Origin: Ottowia oryzae
GTDB lineage: Bacteria; Pseudomonadota; Gammaproteobacteria; Burkholderiales; Burkholderiaceae_C
NCBI RefSeq assembly: GCF_003008535.1
Contig: NZ_CP027666.1
Span: 1,718,501-1,782,500 of the forward strand
DNA: 64,000 nt
Direction: 5' to 3'
Part shown: piece by piece, positions 16,640 through 24,202 of the stretch
Layout of the letters: each line of letters starts with the position of its first letter
Numbering within the stretch: position 1 is the first letter of the stretch
Program-made: the position numbers and the translations under genes
Notes under the pieces: generated by a model
Databases searched by the model: none
Told to the model about the DNA's origin: nothing
Seen by the model: only the letters and a program-made list of their open reading frames with translations

Positions 16640-18463
16640 TTATCGCATTCCTCCGCCAAAAATCCCATCCACCTCCGCCCTGAAGGCCGGCGCCACCACC
16701 GACATTGGCTCCGACCGCTGAAACGGCGCCACCTCTTCGCCTGCGCCGCGCGGGCCGGTTGGTGCAGCCTTCGCCTCAGCTCGCGCCTTGGCCTCATCGC
16801 GCGTTTCCCATTCGTCCACCAGCTTGCGCGCTTGCTCGAAAGCGTCGCTCAGGGTGGCGGCCTGGGGCATGGCGTCTTTGAACAGGGCGCGGCCGAAGTA
16901 GGTGAATTCGTTGTCGTCGGCGCAGCCGAAGGAGGTGCGGTCGGCCCGCGCGGCGGTGATGACCCAGGTGCGCTCGCCCTGCAGCGCGGGCACAAAGCCG
17001 CCGGCATAGCAGGCCGAGACGACGACGACCTGGTTGCGGATGCCGGTGGCTTTCAGCAGCTGGCCCAGCCGCGCGGCGGGCAGGTCGGGCAGGGCCATGC
17101 GCGGCATGTCGAGTGACAGCTCGTGCGTGCGCGATCCGTGGCTGGTCAGGAAGACAAAGAGCAGGTCGCGCTCGCGGTTCATCTTCTGCGCCAGGGCTTG
17201 CAGGGCTTGTTCGATGCTGTGGGTGGTGGCCAGCGGCAGGCGTTCGGCGCTGCTGCGGCTGTTGACCAGGCTGACCGAACGGCCGCGGGTGCCAAAGCGC
17301 TTGGCCATCAGCTCGTCCACGTACGCCACTTCGCGGCGAAACACTTCCTGCTGGCCGTCGCCAGCCACGTACAGGGCGTAGATCTGCGGCGCGGGGCCGC
17401 TGCTGGGCAGCAGCTGGTCGAACTGCGCTTGCAGCAGGGCGGTCTGGTTGTAAAGGGCGGCTTCGTTGTTGTGGGCGGCCAGCTGGGGCGTGTCGGCCAG
17501 GGTGCCGTCGCCCGTGGTGCCCAGGTATTGGCCCGCGCGCCAGTAGCCGGTTTGCACGCTGCCGTCGGGGCGGGTCAGCTGGCCGGGGCCGTCGGGCTGG
17601 TCAGCGCTGAAGCTGCCCAAGTAGGTGCTGCCGTCGGCGTTTTTCAATTCGCCCTGGCCCTGCGCCTGGCGGTAGTGCAAGGGGCCGGTGTAGCGGCTGC
17701 CGTTGGCGTATTCGATGGTGGCGGGGCCGGTGGTGTCGCCCATGTCAAATTGGCCGCGCACCACGGCCTTGTCGGCGCGCGTCCACACGCCGCGGCCATG
17801 GGGCGTGTTGGCCACCACCGGGCCTTCAAACCGGTCGCCCGTGGGCCAGCTGATCTTGACGCTGCCCACGGGTTGAAAGGCCTTGAACGTGCCTTCAATG
17901 ACGCTGCCGTTCTGGTCGGTCATGCGGCCGGGGCCCGTCAGCTCGTCTTTTTGGAAGGTGCCTTCGTACACGTAGTCGCTCAAGGTCAGCTTGCCCTGGC
18001 CTTGCATCAGGCCGTGGCGCAGTTGGCCTTCGTACACCCAGTCGTCGCCGCGCGTCAGGCGGCCCCGGCCATCCATGTAGCCCTGACTGAACTGGCCGTG
18101 GTACTCAAAGCCGTGGCCGGTCAGTACGCCCTGGCCACTCATCGCGCCGTCCGCAAAGTGGCCTACATAGCGGTCGCCCGACGCCCACTGCACGCGGCCC
18201 TGGCCGTGCAGCTTGCCGCGCAGCAGCGGCCCGCAGTAGCGGCCGCCGTCGACCAGCGTCAGCGCATGCTGGGGCGGCGGGCAGTCGGCGCGCTGAGTCG
18301 CCGTGGGGGCGGGGCCGGTGCTGCTCACGGCGACGGGCGGCTCGGCTGCGCCCGCTGCGCCGTGGGCCAGCAGCCATAGCGCGGCCAGCGGCGCGAGGCG
18401 GTACGGGCGGCGGCCGTCGGTGCTGGGGGTGCGGGCGGTGCGAGGCTGAGACGTGAAAACCAT
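16640..18463 (-). CDS. secreted MORN-repeat / C13-family cysteine peptidase fusion
   Basis: A 607-residue protein with a signal peptide ending near AAGAAE at residues 34-41. About ten MORN-type repeats follow across residues 70-315, with units such as GDRYVGHFADGAMSGQG. The C-terminal 260 residues carry a legumain/caspase-like peptidase domain: the catalytic histidine in FLTSHGSRTHELSL and the cysteine in VVVSACYAGGF. C13 peptidases cleave after Asn or Asp or act as transamidases. The MORN part probably binds membrane or glycan. Normal high GC separates it from the neighbouring SIR2 cassette. Role unknown. Confidence 0.8.
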   Translation of the reverse strand: MVFTSQPRTARTPSTDGRRPYRLAPLAALWLLAHGAAGAAEPPVAVSSTGPAPTATQRADCPPPQHALTLVDGGRYCGPLLRGKLHGQGRVQWASGDRYVGHFADGAMSGQGVLTGHGFEYHGQFSQGYMDGRGRLTRGDDWVYEGQLRHGLMQGQGKLTLSDYVYEGTFQKDELTGPGRMTDQNGSVIEGTFKAFQPVGSVKISWPTGDRFEGPVVANTPHGRGVWTRADKAVVRGQFDMGDTTGPATIEYANGSRYTGPLHYRQAQGQGELKNADGSTYLGSFSADQPDGPGQLTRPDGSVQTGYWRAGQYLGTTGDGTLADTPQLAAHNNEAALYNQTALLQAQFDQLLPSSGPAPQIYALYVAGDGQQEVFRREVAYVDELMAKRFGTRGRSVSLVNSRSSAERLPLATTHSIEQALQALAQKMNRERDLLFVFLTSHGSRTHELSLDMPRMALPDLPAARLGQLLKATGIRNQVVVVSACYAGGFVPALQGERTWVITAARADRTSFGCADDNEFTYFGRALFKDAMPQAATLSDAFEQARKLVDEWETRDEAKARAEAKAAPTGPRGAGEEVAPFQRSEPMSVVAPAFRAEVDGIFGGGMR

Positions 18464-18740
18464 GGCGAAGCTGCTTGTTGATTGCGCGGGTTGGCGAGGC
18501 AGTTTAGGGCTTGGCCGGGGCGCGAAGCTGAGGTGCCTGGGGGAAGTGCGGTGGCGCGTTGGCGGCCGGCGACAGGCCCGCAGGGTGGGTGGCGCGCGCG
18601 CCGGGGCGCAGCACGGCGGACGTGCGGTTGAGCAGGCGAGGGCAGGCCAGGGGAGCGCAGCGCTGGGCCGGGGCTTGCAAGGTCCGAGCCGTGCGGTACG
18701 GCGATGCGGCGGTGCACGAACCGGTTGGTTGGTCAGACCG

Positions 18741-18808
18741 ATTTGCTATGAAAACACAAGCTGCCAGCGCTGGTGGGGCTTGCGCCAGAGGCCCATTTGC
18801 CTTGAAAT
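18741..18808 (+). repeat. interspersed repeat A, copy 7
   Basis: A forward copy: TTTGCTATGAAAACACAAGC, core GCTGCCAGCGCTGG, tail GCCCATTTGCCTTGAAAT. Confidence 0.65.
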
Positions 18809-18833
18809 CGCCCGCGCCAAGGGTTGGCATTTA

Positions 18834-18900
18834 ATTCGCTATGAAAAGCGAAGCTGCCACCGCTTGTCCAGCGGGCGCTGGCGCCTGTTTTCATTCAGAT
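18834..18900 (+). repeat. interspersed repeat A, copy 8
   Basis: A forward copy starting 26 bp after copy 7, with GCTATGAAAAGCGAAGCTGC, then GGGCGCTGGCGCCTG. The two heads are nearly identical, so this may be a local duplication. Confidence 0.65.
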
Positions 18901-18945
18901 TGGAACGCCCTGCTGAATGGGGCGGCATTGCGCAGCACAGGCGCG

Positions 18946-20346
18946 TCAAGCTGGCGGAGCAGCGCCGTCGGCGAGCAGGTTCCAGTCGCGCATGCGGCGG
19001 TACAGGGTGCCGCGGGAGATGTTCAGGGCGCGCGCGGCTTTCGACACGTTGCCGCCGTGGGCGGCCAGGGTGTCTTCGATCAGCTTGCGGTTGTGCTCGC
19101 GCAGCGTCGTGACGCCGGGGGCAGGCGCTGCATCGGCCACGGCCAGGGGCGCGCCAGGTTGCGGGCTGGCCGGATCTGGCGCGGTGGCGTTGCTGGGCGG
19201 TGGTTCGGCCGTGGGGGCGGTGGGGGCGCTGGCGGTGGTCAGCGGCGTGGGTGCAGTGGGCGCCGTGGGTGGGGCGGGTGCGGCGTGTGGGGTCGCGATG
19301 GCCAGCCCGGTTGGCGCGGCCGGGGCGCGCGGCGCGGCATGGTGGCTGGCGGCGCTGCGCGGGCCCAGGCCGTCTGGCGCGCGCAGGCGGGCCTGCACCC
19401 AGGCGCGCAGGCCGTTGGCCAGGGGCAGGCACTGCGGGGCGGCGTGGCGGCTGAGGTGCAGCAGCGTGCCCAAGTCGTGCCCGAACAGGGTTTGCACGTC
19501 GCGCGGGCCGTCTGCCAGTGGGCGCCGGCCCACCAGGCGCGCCCCGGCGTCGTTCAGCCAGGCCACGGTGCCGTCGGCGGCAATGCCCGCCAGCCCTTGC
19601 AGCGGGGTGTGCAGCAGCTCGGGGCTGGTCTGAAAGCACAGCACCAGGTGTTCGTGCGACTGCGCTTGCAGCAGGGCGTTTTCAATGGTGGTGGCGTGCA
19701 CCGCCACCATGCCGCCCGCGTCGAAGTCAAAGGGCCGCGCCAGCGCCGTGAGGTTGAGCACGCCCACCAGCTGCCCGGCCACGTCGCGGATGGGCGCGGC
19801 CGCGCATTGGAGGATGTGCAGGTCGTCAAAGTAATGTTCTGCGCCCGAGACGGTGCAGGCCTGCCCCGTGGCGGCGACGATGCCGGGCGCGGTGGTGCCC
19901 GAGGCCTGTTCGCCAATGTTCGAGCCGGCCTGCGCCAGGTGGCGCGACAGCAGCGGCGGCGCGCTGGGCGGCACGGGGCTGAGGTACAGCGCCACGCCGT
20001 CGCCATCGGTCAGCAGCACGCGCACGCTGGCGCTGGCCAGCGCTTGCTCCAGCGCGCCCAGCTCGCGCTGCGCGGCGTGCAGCAGGCCGCGGCTGCGCTC
20101 TTGCGTGGCGTGCAGGCGGCTGGGCGTGACGGGGTCGAAGGCGACCAGCCGGTGCGTGTCCAGCCGCATGCGGTGGCAGCGCATCCACGACTGGATGACC
20201 GCCTCGCTCACCAGGCCCGACGGGCGCACGCCTTCCTCGAAGAACTGGCGCCGCGCAGTGGCGGCGCGCTCGGTCGGGGTGTTCAGGAACAGCTGGCGCG
20301 GTGCGTTGGGCAGGGGACGCGTGGCTAAAGGCATGCGCGGGTTCAT
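18946..20346 (-). CDS. GAF-domain, Fis-type HTH regulator lacking the AAA+ domain (AcoR-like)
   Basis: A 466-residue regulator. The N-terminal 300 residues resemble the sensory part of AcoR-type activators: SWMRCHRMRLD, a GAF core around NIGEQASGTTAPGIVAATGQ, and a PAS-like LQGLAGIAADGTVAWLND. The C-terminus is a Fis-type helix-turn-helix, GGNVSKAARALNISRGTLYR. Between them, where sigma-54 activators have the ATPase, there is only an Ala/Pro/Thr-rich linker of about 110 residues. It therefore cannot act as a normal sigma-54 activator. It is divergent from the PQQ alcohol dehydrogenase, with a palindromic operator between them, so it probably controls that gene set. Start at ATG 20346; ATG 20334 is also possible. 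Confidence 0.8.
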   Translation of the reverse strand: MNPRMPLATRPLPNAPRQLFLNTPTERAATARRQFFEEGVRPSGLVSEAVIQSWMRCHRMRLDTHRLVAFDPVTPSRLHATQERSRGLLHAAQRELGALEQALASASVRVLLTDGDGVALYLSPVPPSAPPLLSRHLAQAGSNIGEQASGTTAPGIVAATGQACTVSGAEHYFDDLHILQCAAAPIRDVAGQLVGVLNLTALARPFDFDAGGMVAVHATTIENALLQAQSHEHLVLCFQTSPELLHTPLQGLAGIAADGTVAWLNDAGARLVGRRPLADGPRDVQTLFGHDLGTLLHLSRHAAPQCLPLANGLRAWVQARLRAPDGLGPRSAASHHAAPRAPAAPTGLAIATPHAAPAPPTAPTAPTPLTTASAPTAPTAEPPPSNATAPDPASPQPGAPLAVADAAPAPGVTTLREHNRKLIEDTLAAHGGNVSKAARALNISRGTLYRRMRDWNLLADGAAPPA

Positions 20347-20392
20347 GAGGCGGCGTGAAACAAAGGGGCGGCAGCGTTGAAGCGGCACCGAC

Positions 20393-20413
20393 TGTGTTCC
20401 GGAATGGAACACA
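20393..20413. promoter_or_regulatory. perfect inverted-repeat operator candidate between the regulator and PQQ-ADH genes
   Basis: TGTGTTCC, a 5-bp spacer and GGAACACA form a perfect 8-bp inverted repeat. It lies 46 bp upstream of the regulator start and 90 bp upstream of the alcohol dehydrogenase start. Such spacing suits a dimeric Fis-type HTH protein, so the adjacent GAF-Fis regulator is the likely ligand. Confidence 0.6.
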
Positions 20414-20503
20414 TTGCCCCCGGGGTATTCCCTGAGGTGCGTGTAACGGCCCGCATCGCGATGCTCTGCGCGTAACGATCCCGCGAAGAACGAAGGAGAC
20501 AGC

Positions 20504-22606
20504 ATGATCAATCGCCCCATCGGCTGGGCACTGGGCGCAGCGCTGTGCCTGGGCGCCGCCACCGTGCCCGCCCAGCAGCCGGCCGCGGCCCGCGCTGCGG
20601 CCGTCCAACAGGTGGACCAGGCCTTCATCCGCGCCAATGCCGCCAAGACGCCCGACTGGCCGACCATCGGCGTGGACTACGCCGAGACGCGCTACAGCCG
20701 CCTGAGCCAGATCGACACCGGCAACGTGAACAAGCTGGGCCTGGCCTGGTCGTACAACTTGGAATCCACGCGCGGCGTGGAGGCCACGCCCGTGGTGGTC
20801 AACGGCGTGATGTACGTCACCGCGTCCTGGAGCGTGGTGCACGCCATTGACGCGCGCACCGGCCAGAAGCTGTGGACGTACGAGCCGAAGGTGGACCGCA
20901 CGATGGGATCGAAGGGCTGCTGCGACGTGGTCAACCGCGGCGTGGCATTGTGGAAGGGCAAGGTCTACGTGGGCGCGTTCGATGGGCGGCTGATCGCGCT
21001 GGACGCAGTCACCGGCAAGGTGGTCTGGGAAAAGAACACCATCGAAGGCCAAAAGGGCGCCTACACCAGCACCGGCGCGCCGCGCGTGTTCAAGGGCAAG
21101 GTGATCATCGGCAACGGCGGCGCCGAATACGGCGTGCGCGGCTACATCACCGCGTACGACACCGAAACCGGCAAGCAGATCTGGCGCTGGTACAGCGTGC
21201 CGGGCGACCCCAGCAAGCCGTTTGAAGACGAATCCATGCGCCGCGCCGCCAAGACGTGGGACCCGAGCGGCAAGTGGTGGCAAGCCGGTGGCGGCGGCAC
21301 CATGTGGGATTCGATGGTGTTCGACCCGCAGCTCAACCTGATGTACGTGGGCACCGGCAACGGGTCGCCCTGGTCGCACCGCGCGCGCAGCCCCAAGGGC
21401 GGCGACAACCTGTACCTGGCCTCCATCGTCGCGCTGGACCCGGACACCGGCCACTACAAATGGCACTACCAGGAAACGCCGGGTGACAACTGGGACTACA
21501 CCTCCACCCAGCCGATGATCCTGGCCGACCTGACCATCGCCGGCAAGCCGCGCAAGGTGATCCTGCACGCGCCCAAGAACGGCTTTTTCTTCGTGATCGA
21601 CCGCGTCACGGGCCGCTTCATATCGGCCAAGAACTTCGTGGACGTGAACTGGGCCACCGGCTACGACAAGAACGGCCGGCCGATCGGCATCGCCTCGGCC
21701 CGCGACGTGGACAAGCCTAACGACGCCATCCCCGGCCCCAACGGCGCGCACAACTGGCACCCCATGTCGTTCAACCCCAAAACGGGGCTGGTGTACCTGC
21801 CCGCGCAGCACATCCCGATTGAGCTGAAGGACGACAAGAACTGGCGCTTCAACCAGAGCGCGCCGGGGCAGCTGCAGTCCGGCACGGGTTGGAACACCGC
21901 CAAGGTCATCCCGGCCGAGCCGCCCACCAGCAAGCCGATGGGCCGCCTGGTGGCGTGGGACCCGGTGGCGCAAAAAGAAGCCTGGCGGGTGGAGCACGTT
22001 GCGCCATGGAACGGCGGCACGCTCACCACGGCGGGCAACCTGGTGTTCCAGGGCACGGCCGACGGGCGCATGGTGGCCTACAACGCCACCAACGGCGAAA
22101 AGCTGTGGGAATCGCCCGTAGGCACCGGCGTGGTGGCTGCGCCCAGCACCTACACGGTGGATGGGCAGCAGTACGTCGCCGTGGCCGTGGGCTGGGGCGG
22201 TGTGGGCGGCCTGGCCGACCGCGCCACCGAACGCAACAGCCCCGGCACCGTGTACGCGTTTGCGGTGGGGGCCACCGCCAAGATGCCTGCATTCGTCGAG
22301 TACCGCATGGGCAAGCTCGTTCAGGGCGTGCCCTACGACCCGGCCAAGGCGCAGCTGGGCGCCGGGCTGTACCTGGCCAACTGCCTGGCCTGCCACGGCG
22401 TGCCCGGCGTGTCGCGCGGCGGCGCCATTCCCAACCTGGGCTACATGGACGCGGCCATCATCCGCGACCTGAGCAAGTTCATCTTCAAAGGCCCGGCCAC
22501 CGACCGGGGCATGCCGGACTTCACCGGCAAGCTGACGAACGACGAGGTGGAGGCGATCAAGGCCTTCATCCAGGGCACGGCCGATTCCATCCGGCCCAAG
22601 AAGTAA
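20504..22606 (+). CDS. PQQ-dependent quinohaemoprotein alcohol dehydrogenase (methanol/ethanol family)
   Basis: A periplasmic enzyme oxidising primary alcohols to aldehydes and passing electrons from PQQ to a C-terminal cytochrome c. The 700-residue protein has a signal peptide ending near VPAQQ, an eight-bladed propeller with tryptophan-docking motifs such as LYLASIVALDPDTG and YAFAVG, the vicinal disulfide Cys139-Cys140 (KGCCDVVNRG) that sits over PQQ, and one haem site CLACH at residues 627-631 with a later methionine ligand (DRGMPDF). This is the type II quinohaemoprotein ADH arrangement. The ribosome site AAGGAG lies 7 nt upstream. Aldehyde dehydrogenase follows after 83 bp. Confidence 0.93.
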   Translation: MINRPIGWALGAALCLGAATVPAQQPAAARAAAVQQVDQAFIRANAAKTPDWPTIGVDYAETRYSRLSQIDTGNVNKLGLAWSYNLESTRGVEATPVVVNGVMYVTASWSVVHAIDARTGQKLWTYEPKVDRTMGSKGCCDVVNRGVALWKGKVYVGAFDGRLIALDAVTGKVVWEKNTIEGQKGAYTSTGAPRVFKGKVIIGNGGAEYGVRGYITAYDTETGKQIWRWYSVPGDPSKPFEDESMRRAAKTWDPSGKWWQAGGGGTMWDSMVFDPQLNLMYVGTGNGSPWSHRARSPKGGDNLYLASIVALDPDTGHYKWHYQETPGDNWDYTSTQPMILADLTIAGKPRKVILHAPKNGFFFVIDRVTGRFISAKNFVDVNWATGYDKNGRPIGIASARDVDKPNDAIPGPNGAHNWHPMSFNPKTGLVYLPAQHIPIELKDDKNWRFNQSAPGQLQSGTGWNTAKVIPAEPPTSKPMGRLVAWDPVAQKEAWRVEHVAPWNGGTLTTAGNLVFQGTADGRMVAYNATNGEKLWESPVGTGVVAAPSTYTVDGQQYVAVAVGWGGVGGLADRATERNSPGTVYAFAVGATAKMPAFVEYRMGKLVQGVPYDPAKAQLGAGLYLANCLACHGVPGVSRGGAIPNLGYMDAAIIRDLSKFIFKGPATDRGMPDFTGKLTNDEVEAIKAFIQGTADSIRPKK

Positions 22607-22689
22607 GGGCCGCGCCCCGCCGCGCCACTGTGCTGGCGCCGCGGGGCAACAGGCCCTGGAACCTGTTTGGCATCACGGAGCAAATCAGC

Positions 22690-24138
22690 ATGAAAGATTC
22701 GACCAAGTTCTACATCGACGGGCAATGGGTCGCCCCCGCCGAGCCGCAGGCGCGCACGCACGATGTGGTCAACCCATCCACCGAAGAGCCGGTGGGCCGC
22801 ATCAGCCTGGGCACCGCCGCCGACGTGGACAAGGCCGTGGCCGCAGCAAGGCGCGCCTTTGAAAGCTATTCCAAAACCACGCGCGAAGAGCGGCTGGCGC
22901 TGCTCGCCCGCGTGCTGGCGGTCTATCAGAAGCGCTTCAACGATGTGGTGAGCACCGTGTCGCAAGAAATGGGCGCGCCGCTGTGGCTGTCCCAATCGGC
23001 GCAGGCCGCGCTGGGGCTGGCGCACCTGGGCGTGGCCATCGAGGTGCTCAAGGCGTTTCCGTTTGAAGAGGTGCGCGGCACCACCGCCGTGTTGCATGAG
23101 CCGGTGGGCGTGGTCGGCATGATCACGCCGTGGAACTGGCCCATCAACCAGATCATGTGCAAGGTGGCGCCCGCGCTGGCGGCCGGTTGCACGATGGTGC
23201 TGAAGCCCTCAGAGGTGGCGCCGCTGAACGCGCTGCTGGTGGCGGAGATCCTGGACGAGGCGGGCGTGCCGCCGGGCGTGTTCAACCTGGTCAACGGCGA
23301 CGGCCCCGGCGTGGGCGAAGCCATGGCCGCGCACCCTGGCATCGACATGATGACCTTCACCGGCTCCACCCGCGCGGGCATCGCCGTGGCCAAGGCCGCC
23401 GCCGATACCGTCAAGCGCGTGGCGCAAGAGCTGGGGGGCAAGTCGGCCAACATCGTGCTGGACGACGCCAACCTGGAAACCGCCGTGACGCAGGGCGTGC
23501 AGGCGGTGCTGATGAATTCGGGCCAAAGCTGCAACGCGCCCACCCGCATGTTCGTGCCCCGCGCCCAACAGGCCCAGGCGCTGGCCATTGCCAAGGCCGT
23601 GGCCGACGCCACCCGCATCGCCGACGCCATGGCCGAAGGCATGCACATGGGCCCCGTGGCCAGCCAGGCGCAGTTCAGCAAGATCCAGGGCTTGATTCAA
23701 AAGGGCCTGGACGAAGGCGCCACGCTGGCCACCGGCGGGCCCGGCCGCCCCGATGGCATGGCCAAGGGCTTTTTCGTCAAACCCACCGTGTTTGGCGACG
23801 TGCGCAACGACATGACCATCGCCCGCGAAGAAATCTTTGGGCCGGTGCTGGTCGTCATCCCGTACGACACCGAGGAAGACGCCATCCGCATGGCCAACGA
23901 CACGCCCTACGGCCTGTCGGGCTACGTGCAATCGGCCGACCTGGACCGCGCCCGCCGCGTGGCCGCGCGCCTGCGCACGGGCATGGTGCACCTGAACGGC
24001 GCGGGGCCCGACTTTGCCGCCCCCTTTGGCGGGTACAAACAGTCGGGCAATGGCCGGGAATGGGGCGACTACGGCTTTCGTGAGTTCCTTGAAGTCAAGG
24101 CGGTGATGGGCTTCGAGGCCAAGCTCGTTGCCGCATGA
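22690..24138 (+). CDS. NAD(P)-dependent aldehyde dehydrogenase
   Basis: Oxidises the aldehyde made by the preceding alcohol dehydrogenase to the acid, in the cytoplasm. The 482-residue protein has the family motifs: PWNWPINQIMCKVAPALAAG, KPSEVAP, the general-base glutamate in QELGGKSANIVL, and the catalytic cysteine in NSGQSCNAPTR; EIFGPVL follows. I start at the ATG at 22690 with GGAG 9 nt upstream; the frame is open much further back through the dehydrogenase gene, but only as a shadow. The gene ends 52 bp before the TonB receptor start, with a repeat copy between. The exact substrate is unknown. Confidence 0.93.
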   Translation: MKDSTKFYIDGQWVAPAEPQARTHDVVNPSTEEPVGRISLGTAADVDKAVAAARRAFESYSKTTREERLALLARVLAVYQKRFNDVVSTVSQEMGAPLWLSQSAQAALGLAHLGVAIEVLKAFPFEEVRGTTAVLHEPVGVVGMITPWNWPINQIMCKVAPALAAGCTMVLKPSEVAPLNALLVAEILDEAGVPPGVFNLVNGDGPGVGEAMAAHPGIDMMTFTGSTRAGIAVAKAAADTVKRVAQELGGKSANIVLDDANLETAVTQGVQAVLMNSGQSCNAPTRMFVPRAQQAQALAIAKAVADATRIADAMAEGMHMGPVASQAQFSKIQGLIQKGLDEGATLATGGPGRPDGMAKGFFVKPTVFGDVRNDMTIAREEIFGPVLVVIPYDTEEDAIRMANDTPYGLSGYVQSADLDRARRVAARLRTGMVHLNGAGPDFAAPFGGYKQSGNGREWGDYGFREFLEVKAVMGFEAKLVAA

Positions 24139-24139
24139 A

Positions 24140-24202
24140 TATATCAAAAAGATAGCTGCCGGCGCTTGCTGCACGGGCGCTGGAGGCCTGTTGGGCTTGA
24201 AG
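24140..24202 (+). repeat. interspersed repeat A, copy 9 (supplies ribosome site and start of the TonB receptor)
   Basis: A forward copy: ATATCAAAAAGATAGCTGCC, then GGCGCTGGAGGCCTGTTGGG. The GGAGG at 24182-24186 and the TTG codons at 24191 and 24197 lie in it. Confidence 0.7.

Larger units (their letters stand above)
18464..18945. other. 482-bp intergenic region with two tandem repeat A copies
   Basis: The right part holds two forward repeat copies 26 bp apart. The left part is GC-rich and has open frames on both strands but none with coding character or a ribosome site. The promoter of the MORN/C13 gene should lie in the left part; no clear -35/-10 pair is seen. Confidence 0.6.

Noticed and set aside
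20400..20430. Sigma-54 promoter (GG-N10-GC) near the PQQ-ADH gene
   Set aside because: The nearest match has the wrong spacing (8 instead of 10), and the regulator lacks the ATPase needed for sigma-54.
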